From Brachycybe producta (taxonomy: Eukaryota > Arthropoda > Diplopoda > Playtdesmida > Andrognathidae), in the NCBI GenBank assembly GCA_036925085.1, contig JAUPFP010000014.1, forward strand, positions 2,979,501-3,043,500: a DNA stretch of 64,000 nucleotides, written 5' to 3'. Shown here one piece after another: positions 57,972 through 64,000 of this stretch (within the stretch, counting starts at the first letter, position 1; each line of letters begins with the position of its first letter). The notes below the pieces were generated by a model. That model was not told the DNA's origin. It searched no databases and saw only the letters and a list, made by a program, of their open reading frames with translations. Both the position numbers and the translations under genes were made by a program.

Positions 57972-58731
57972 CACTAGAACGTCGATTATCGGAGCTAATG
58001 TCGGACATGACTAGTTTTGATAATCGAAAGTCCATATAGTTGAATTCCCATTAAAAAAGTGGAGAAAAGAAAAAAACTGATTCGAAACAAAATTTTTTTA
58101 TTTCCATAAGTAGTAATTAGATAAAAATTAAGTAAAAAAAATTGATTCTGATAATCGACGGTTCCGATAATCGACGGTTCCGATAATCGACGGTTCCGAT
58201 AACCGACATTCCGATAATCGACGGTTTCGATAACCGACGTTCCGGTAATCAACGGTTCCGATAATCGATGGTTTCGATAACCGACGTTCCGATAATTGAC
58301 GGTTTCGGTAAACGACGATCCGATAATCAACAGTTTCGATAATCAATGGTTTCGATAACCGACATTCCGATAATCGACAGTTTCCATAACCGACATTCCG
58401 ATAATCGACGGTTTCGATAACCGACATTCCGATAATCGACAGTTTCCATAACCGACATTCCGATAATCGACGGTTTCGATAAACGACGATCCGATAATCA
58501 ACAGTTTCGATAATCAATGGTTTCGATAACTGACGGTTCCAATAATCGACGGTTTCGATAACCGACATTCCGATAATCGACGGTTTCGATAACCGACATT
58601 CCGATAATCGACGGTTTCGATAATTGACGGTTCCGATAACCGACGTTTCGATAATCAACAGTTTCGATAATCAATGGTTTCGATAACTGACGGTTCCGAT
58701 AACCGACATTCCGATAATCGACCCTCTACCG
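57972..58731. mobile_element. TA-flanked transposon whose interior is a tandem array of a TIR-like motif
   Basis: The ends CACTAGAACGTCGATTATCG and CGGTAGAGGGTCGATTATCG (right end read on the other strand) are inverted and bordered by TA (57970-57971, 58732-58733). From about 58145 the interior is a tandem array of CCGATAATCGACGGTTT and variants, in about 17-bp units with 50-120-bp higher-order patterns. The motif TCGATTATCGG of the ends is the inverse of the array unit. Confidence 0.75.
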
Positions 58732-59001
58732 TAATATTTAAAATATTCGAAATAACTTTTCTTATAAAATATTTTTTTTATAAAATAACTTTTGAAATTT
58801 TCATTCATAGGTAATTTGCATATATGCAAATTTAATGAGAATTGAATTGAAGTGCTGCACATTTTTCTTTTCTCTTCCAAAATGGACCAAATGTGTTAGT
58901 TTCCATGGTGATCTTATTGTATCTTTTATATTAAAACCCCATTTGAAAGATATTATTATAAAAGAAAAGATACATGTAACATGCATTATATATATACAGT
59001 A

Positions 59002-59212
59002 TGTTACTGTCAATCTGCGGAAAGCAGTCAGTCCGCAGATTGCCTAGTCAATCTGCAAAACCACCAAACTATTAATGGAATCTGCAAAATTCAATATACA
59101 TTTTAGGTGTTGAATTTTGCAGATTACACTAGCAAGGTTGGTAGTTTTGCAGATTGCCTAGTCAATCTGCGGACTGACTGCTTTCCGCAGATTGACAGTA
59201 ACATATACATGG
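59002..59212. mobile_element. Near-perfect palindromic MITE (CAATCTGCGG)
   Basis: The arms TGTTACTGTCAATCTGCGGA ... and their inverse close over nearly the whole 210 bp. CAATCTGC recurs four times per arm (GGAAAGCAGTCAGTCCGCAG, GCCTAGTCAATCTGCAAAAC). The ends are bordered by TA-rich sequence. No coding capacity. Confidence 0.75.
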
Positions 59213-59509
59213 ATAGAGTAAGAGAGAGAGAGAGAGTGAAAATCCCTTTTCATGATGAGGATCAACGGTTACCATGGAAACAGAAATGGCTCAGGAAGTA
59301 ACCATATTTTTTAGACGCCATTCTAAAAGTACAGATCAATTGATTGGAAGTGACTTTCATTGGATTTTAGAAGAAGAAAAAATATCGAAAATAAAAAGTC
59401 AAAATCAAATAAAAAGTGTCATTAAAAATAATGGGATCCAACATATCCCAATTTTAAACTCTTAAAATAAAAATGCTCAAGATATTCAACTTTTATTGAA
59501 AATTTTTTT

Positions 59510-59612
59510 TCTGACACTCAATTTGATAAAACTCTCGATAGTTGGTTTTTATTTGAAATCGGTTTCTAGAAGAAGAAGAAAACTGTCGAGAGTTTATCAA
59601 CTGAGTGTCAGA
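59510..59612. repeat. Short inverted repeat
   Basis: CTGACACTCAATTTGATAAA and TTTATCAACTGAGTGTCAG pair, as do ACTCTCGATAGTT and AACTGTCGAGAGT, around a GAAGAAGAAG loop. Confidence 0.6.
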
Positions 59613-59689
59613 TAATTTTAAAATAAAATTTCAAATAAAAACTTCGACAATTTTGATAATTTGCAAAATCAATACGAAATTAAGAGAAA

Positions 59690-59940
59690 CTTGAAAGTGT
59701 TTTAAAAACTAGAAGAGTGGAGAGCTCAATCACGTGTAGTTTCATGTTGACATCTTTTAAATTATGCTTTTCAGCGATATTTTCTAAATTTTTATATATA
59801 AAAAGTTTATTTTAAAATATATAAAAACATGAAAATAATATTATGTTGAATTAATTTAATATTATTTTCATGTTTGTATCTTTCAAAATAAACTTCAAGA
59901 TAAAGCTACCGTTCTAGTTTTTAAAACACTTTTAAATTTC
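59690..59940. mobile_element. CTAGAAG-family hairpin element
   Basis: TTAAAAACTAGAAGAGTGGA and GCTACCGTTCTAGTTTTTAA at the ends. The centre has an extra palindrome, ATGAAAATAATATTA / TAATATTATTTTCAT. Confidence 0.65.
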
Positions 59941-59948
59941 ATCTTATA

Positions 59949-60235
59949 CATAATATCTAGTATACACACAGCTGATAATTTAAATGCATTTAAATAATAA
60001 ACGTATTCTACAGAGCCCTGTGAAGAGCAAACAAACAATATGTCGTCGAATTCAATTTATTCAGTTAATTAATCTGAAAATATTGAATTAATACTTAAAT
60101 ATAATTTATATAAACTATTGACATTAAAATATTGATTTCGTATTTCAATTTAAAATATTAATAATTAATCAAGGAAATTTTTATTTGGTTGATGTGTCCT
60201 TAACTGGATTCCGTATAATTCACCTAAACATTTTA
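59949..60235. mobile_element. ~320-bp TACCTNGTACA repeat, copy 5 (end truncated)
   Basis: TATCTAGTATACACACAGCT, ATTCTACAGAGCCCTGTGAA and TCCTTAACTGGATTCCGTAT are present; the terminal GTGTGTACA block is lost. Confidence 0.65.
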
Positions 60236-60255
60236 ATAATAAGTTGAAAACTAAA

Positions 60256-60535
60256 ATTCGGAAAAAAACAAAAGTAAATTTTTTTTAGAAATTCATTTGA
60301 TATTTTAGCTAAAAAAAACGTTCAAACTGGAGACCAAAATTTTTAAAAAAAAAAACAACAACTTAAAATTTTCTTGAAATTTTCATATTTCTCATTATTT
60401 AAAATTGTTATTAAGCTGTTTTTTTTTTAAAAAAAAAATTTGGTTTATTTTTGTCTCCAGTTTGAACGTTTTTTCAGCTAAAATATCAAATGAATTTCTA
60501 AAAAAAAAATTTACTTTGCTTTTTTTCCGAATTTT
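60256..60535. repeat. Inverted repeat, ~90-bp arms
   Basis: ATTCGGAAAAAAACAAAAGT, TTAGAAATTCATTTGATATT and CGTTCAAACTGGAGAC on the left have inverted copies on the right (GTCTCCAGTTTGAACG, AATATCAAATGAATTTCTAA). Confidence 0.75.
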
Positions 60536-60559
60536 TAAAATGTTTTATTATGAAGTGAT

Positions 60560-63500
60560 TTTTAGTATTGTTTAGCCAGAATGATGCTCAAAGATAAAAG
60601 GTAAAACCGTCAACATTGTTGTTTCCATAGGAGAGATTATCTTTTAAGTGACTTTTGGCTTTTAATGTGTCATCAATCCCAATAAATCAGTTTTATTTTT
60701 TTTTTTCGCCCTCGACAACCACATTTTCAGCTCCAATTCCGTATAATCTCCATTCCATTCATCCCTTTCATTTTTTCTAGCCTCAACTCTATTGGATGCA
60801 ATGAAAAAGTAAAAGCCAACCCTCAACAACCAAAAAAAGAAGCAACAACTTAGAATGGAAAAAGCGGCCACAGTTCCCCCCAAATCTTATCACCACTTGT
60901 TGCATTCTAGTATTTTACTTTGAAGAAGAAAAAAAATAAAGAGACATCAAAAGTGGACATTGGTCAGTTTCTCGTAAGACGATATCCCATAAAAAAAGAA
61001 CGTCTATCCATTTATTTCACTTGCAACACCATTTTAAGATAATAATTTTTATATTAAGTTTAAGTTAATAAGTGGAAAAGCACTCGGAGGACATCGTCCA
61101 CTTTTCATCAAGTGCGGAACTCAAAGAGACCCCACGGGCTCAAGTGGTAAGGATTATTATAATAATAATAATTTATCTCATTAATAATTGTATTATGATA
61201 ATTTTTTTTAATTATGTTTAAAATATTTTCATTTATTTAAAAAATATTTTCATAAATCGAGACTTTTTAAGAGACTGAAACAATTTTCTTTGTTAGTTAA
61301 TTTATTTCTGTTCTAAATTAATTTCTCTCTCGTTTGAAAACTAAAGCTACGAAGTCTAATTTAATCTTCAAACCTTAATTAATCCCTTAAAAGTTTTCAA
61401 AAGGATTAAAAAAACACGCTTCAGATTTATGGTACATTGTGTAAATTTGCATAAAATCTCATGAGATATACGGAATTTTCTAAAAAAAAAAACATAACTT
61501 TATGGCGTAGACTTTGATTAAGAATTAATTAATTATCTGAGAAAAAAATCTAATAATTATGGTCATAAATTACAATAAATGTGAATGCAATTCTAAATTA
61601 AAAGGATAATGTGGCCGCCACCACCACCACCGTACGAACTCTCTTTCAAGTCAAACTTACAAACAGGACATGTTTTTTTTGTTTTGGGGACTAGAACAGT
61701 GCCATCTTAATTGGGGGGGGGGCATCTTGGCTCTGGCCCAGGACCTCCGTCTAAACTAGGGCCTCAGTCAGTGAATTGTCACTATTTTCTGTATTTTTAA
61801 GTCTTTAATTTCAATTTATCCGACATTTAAAAAATAGGCCACTTATGTGATTTACTTCATAAAAGTCCTGTTCCAATTTATACAATGGAAATCATCATGG
61901 AATCATTAATACTTTTTATATATAGAACACTGGCTCCTTGTGGGGAAAAAATGAGTTTATTTGTAAGGCATGGTTGGGGGGGGGCCTCAAATAAATCTTG
62001 TGCCAGGGGCCACAAAAGACTTAAAGACGGCCCTAGACTAGATGAGTGTAATTTGTTTTATTTTGTTGGAAAATATGTTATTTAAGGTATCCTCATCCCC
62101 TCCTATAACGGCGGATCTTGGACAAGTCATTCGAGGATCCGTCAAAATTTCATAAGAGTAACAGGTCGCACTTAGTAGAGGCTGCTGTGCAGTGTACCAA
62201 AATTTCAGCTTTTTTCTAGATAATTATGGGGAAAGTTGGTCAAAATGTAAAAAATATAGAAAGTCCACACAAACTGGACAACGGTCATATCTCAAGTTAA
62301 ATAAAAGCTTGCAATAAAAAAAATACCCGAAAAACGACACCCAAATACGTCAACGGTTGTGTCTAGAATAATATTCAGATAAATCAGAAATATGTTTTTA
62401 AATAAGAAATTGAGTTTGTTAGAAACTAGAAGAGTAAAGAAATCACTGTTGTGTTAAGGTACATTTTTTTCAAAAAAATTTCATATTTTGCAGTTTTGAA
62501 ACAAATTTCTTTTCAAAGTACTTAATTACAATTACTAATTACGACAGTGGCATTTGAATTACTTACCAATTACAAATCAGAATTTCTAAATAAATTTAGA
62601 AAGTCACACGTTCAAATTTGTTTAACAATAATTAGAAGTTACGAGTACTTTTAGCCAATAGGACAACGCTGGCGTTCATGTCGCAGCGACACACGATCAA
62701 CGCGACCAAGTCGCTTTGACCATATTATAACGAATCGACATCGTTTTTAGTCATTTTTCCCAATATCATATGCTACCGATGGATGATGATCATGTGATTG
62801 ATTTTGGCTATTGTTGTCTCACTTTATTAGAAAAAAAAGTTGCGACCTGAACGCAAGTATGGTTATAACTACAAAAGAAACAATGGGTAGCGTTTCTGTC
62901 GCGACTTTTCAAAAACGCTCTTCACAACGTTTTCAAAATCGGTCGCTGTCGCCACCTTTCCTCCTCTGTAGTCTAGGACAGTTCTCCATTCGGAAGAAAT
63001 ATCCTCCATTCAAGACCATCCACCACACAATAAATTTTATAAAAACTTAAATTCGTTTGTGGAGTATGGTCCTAGGTGGAGGACATTTCTTCCAAATGGA
63101 GAACCGTCATCCACAGGTGGCAAGCCTAATTAGAATCCATGTAACACAGCATTGCGACCAGAACGCAAGCACGGCCCTAGACTAAGAACAAAAATTGTTT
63201 TAAATACAAAACCAACTGTAATTCGAAGAATAATTAAAAAGACATTGAAAGTCCTTTTAATTTTTAATTAGAAAAAAATAATTAACGAGAAGATTTTTTA
63301 AAAAAAGTAATTGCAGTGTATTATTAATTATTTTAATTAGAAAATATTTCGTTATTTTGACTAAATTACTGCAAAACACTGATATTTTGCTCTGTTGATT
63401 TAATTTAGAAAAAGTTGTCATAAAAACGTTTATTTTGAACAATAACGCCATAAAACAGCCTTTTATGTGTGATTCCTTTTCCTCGTCTATTTTCTACTTA

Positions 63501-64000
63501 AACTTAGAACTGTCTTCAACAAGGTCCTCTTACTTGCAACGGAAAACAATTTCAAAGCTCCGAATCCCTCTTAATTAACGTTAGTCACACATTTAGAATG
63601 TTGCTTTCATTATTGGAGTTAATTGAATCCCAACATGGCAAAAAGAGATAATTTATTACATCATAACCCTTTTTACTAACCCCCTCCCCTCTCCTCCTCT
63701 CCAATACCCCCGTCGTTCCTAAGTGAATCAATCAATACTTTACGCACACACGGAGGAACCGAACCGAACATTTATTACATAAAGATAAAGAACCTTTCAA
63801 AAATAATGTTCCGAAGTCGATAACAAGCTCCATCGATTGAGAGACACTAGACTTTTATGAATGATAGATGGGGGGGAAAGTCCTTAAAAGACCGGATCAG
63901 AGAACTAAACCAAACATTAGTTCTATAAACGGATCCCCATAAAAGTGTCCGTCTTACGACTCTTCTAACGAAGAGAGGCTCTCGAATAAGAGACTCTCTC
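60560..64000. other. Intergenic region, no supported gene
   Basis: AT-rich sequence. A 72-bp segment at 61072-61143, bounded by TAATAAG and GTGGTAAGG, is open in all three plus frames and could be an isolated exon. CTAGAAG halves lie near 62420. Blocks at 62960-63130 (TTCTCCATTCGGAAGAAAT; inverse ATTTCTTCCAAATGGAGAA) recur near 54385-54480. Near the right edge, the minus strand reads ESLLFESLSSLEES then stop (63958-64000), with AATAAA about 180 bp downstream (near 63775): possibly the 3' end of another minus-strand gene. Confidence 0.35.

Noticed and set aside
58128..58658. 176-codon minus-strand frame with RLSE/YRNH repeats
   Set aside because: Product of the CCGATAATCGACGGTTT array inside a transposon.
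63958..64000. Terminal exon of another minus-strand gene
   Set aside because: Fourteen residues, a stop and a downstream AATAAA are suggestive but too little to annotate as a gene; noted in the region entry only.

Overview
The window looks like nuclear DNA of an invertebrate animal. It is AT-rich, has GT-AG introns, 72-nt leucine-rich-repeat exons and metazoan gene families (sortilin, a receptor tyrosine kinase, mitochondrial ribosomal protein S33), and it is packed with short palindromic transposons and minisatellites. A non-bilaterian such as a sponge or cnidarian is my guess, because receptor kinases with unusual ectodomains are common there. The sequence does not prove it. There is no sign of bacterial or organellar DNA.

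Layout. On the minus strand, 1-3874 holds the 5' two thirds of a sortilin-like Vps10-domain receptor (16 exons; its 3' end lies outside the window). Also on the minus strand, 5928-40215 holds one receptor tyrosine kinase gene, which I assemble into 24 exons with consistent phases (1127 codons plus stop). Its parts are a signal peptide and LRRNT, nine LRR exons, an LRRCT, a cysteine-rich GCC2_GCC3/ephrin-receptor-like region, one membrane helix, and an FGFR-like kinase with an insert and an acidic tail. Its first intron is 12.3 kb and is full of mobile elements. On the plus strand, 43713-44338 encodes MRPS33 in three exons; an unidentified 91-codon ORF sits just upstream. From 49.2 to 56.4 kb is a cluster of three single-exon plus-strand genes for small secreted propeptides sharing a C-C-C-C-CC pattern after a basic cleavage region, with a possible decayed fourth copy. 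From 56.4 to 64 kb I see almost only repeats.

The repeats fall into families. (1) A ~200-bp hairpin with ends like AACTAGAAG...CTTCTAGTT and a core like GATATCTTTCAAAATAAAC, dozens of copies, called here the CTAGAAG family. (2) An ~800-bp palindrome flanked by TTAA, ends GAGGCTACA. (3) A second TTAA-flanked palindrome, ends GGTGGCTTTATAGATATT. (4) A ~210-bp palindromic MITE carrying CCGCCCTTTTTATGACG. (5) A ~320-bp repeat with ends TACCTCGTACACACACA. (6) GAGGCTAG hairpins, tandem in places. (7) pogo/Tigger-like and mariner-like TA-flanked elements. Minisatellites of 15, 18, ~19-20 and 22 bp add to this, and one transposon interior has become an array of a TIR-like motif.

The most distinctive biology is the LRR plus GCC2_GCC3 plus FGFR-type kinase receptor and the secreted-peptide cluster. 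Most long open frames over the minisatellites are artefacts of units whose length, or a multiple of it, keeps frames open.
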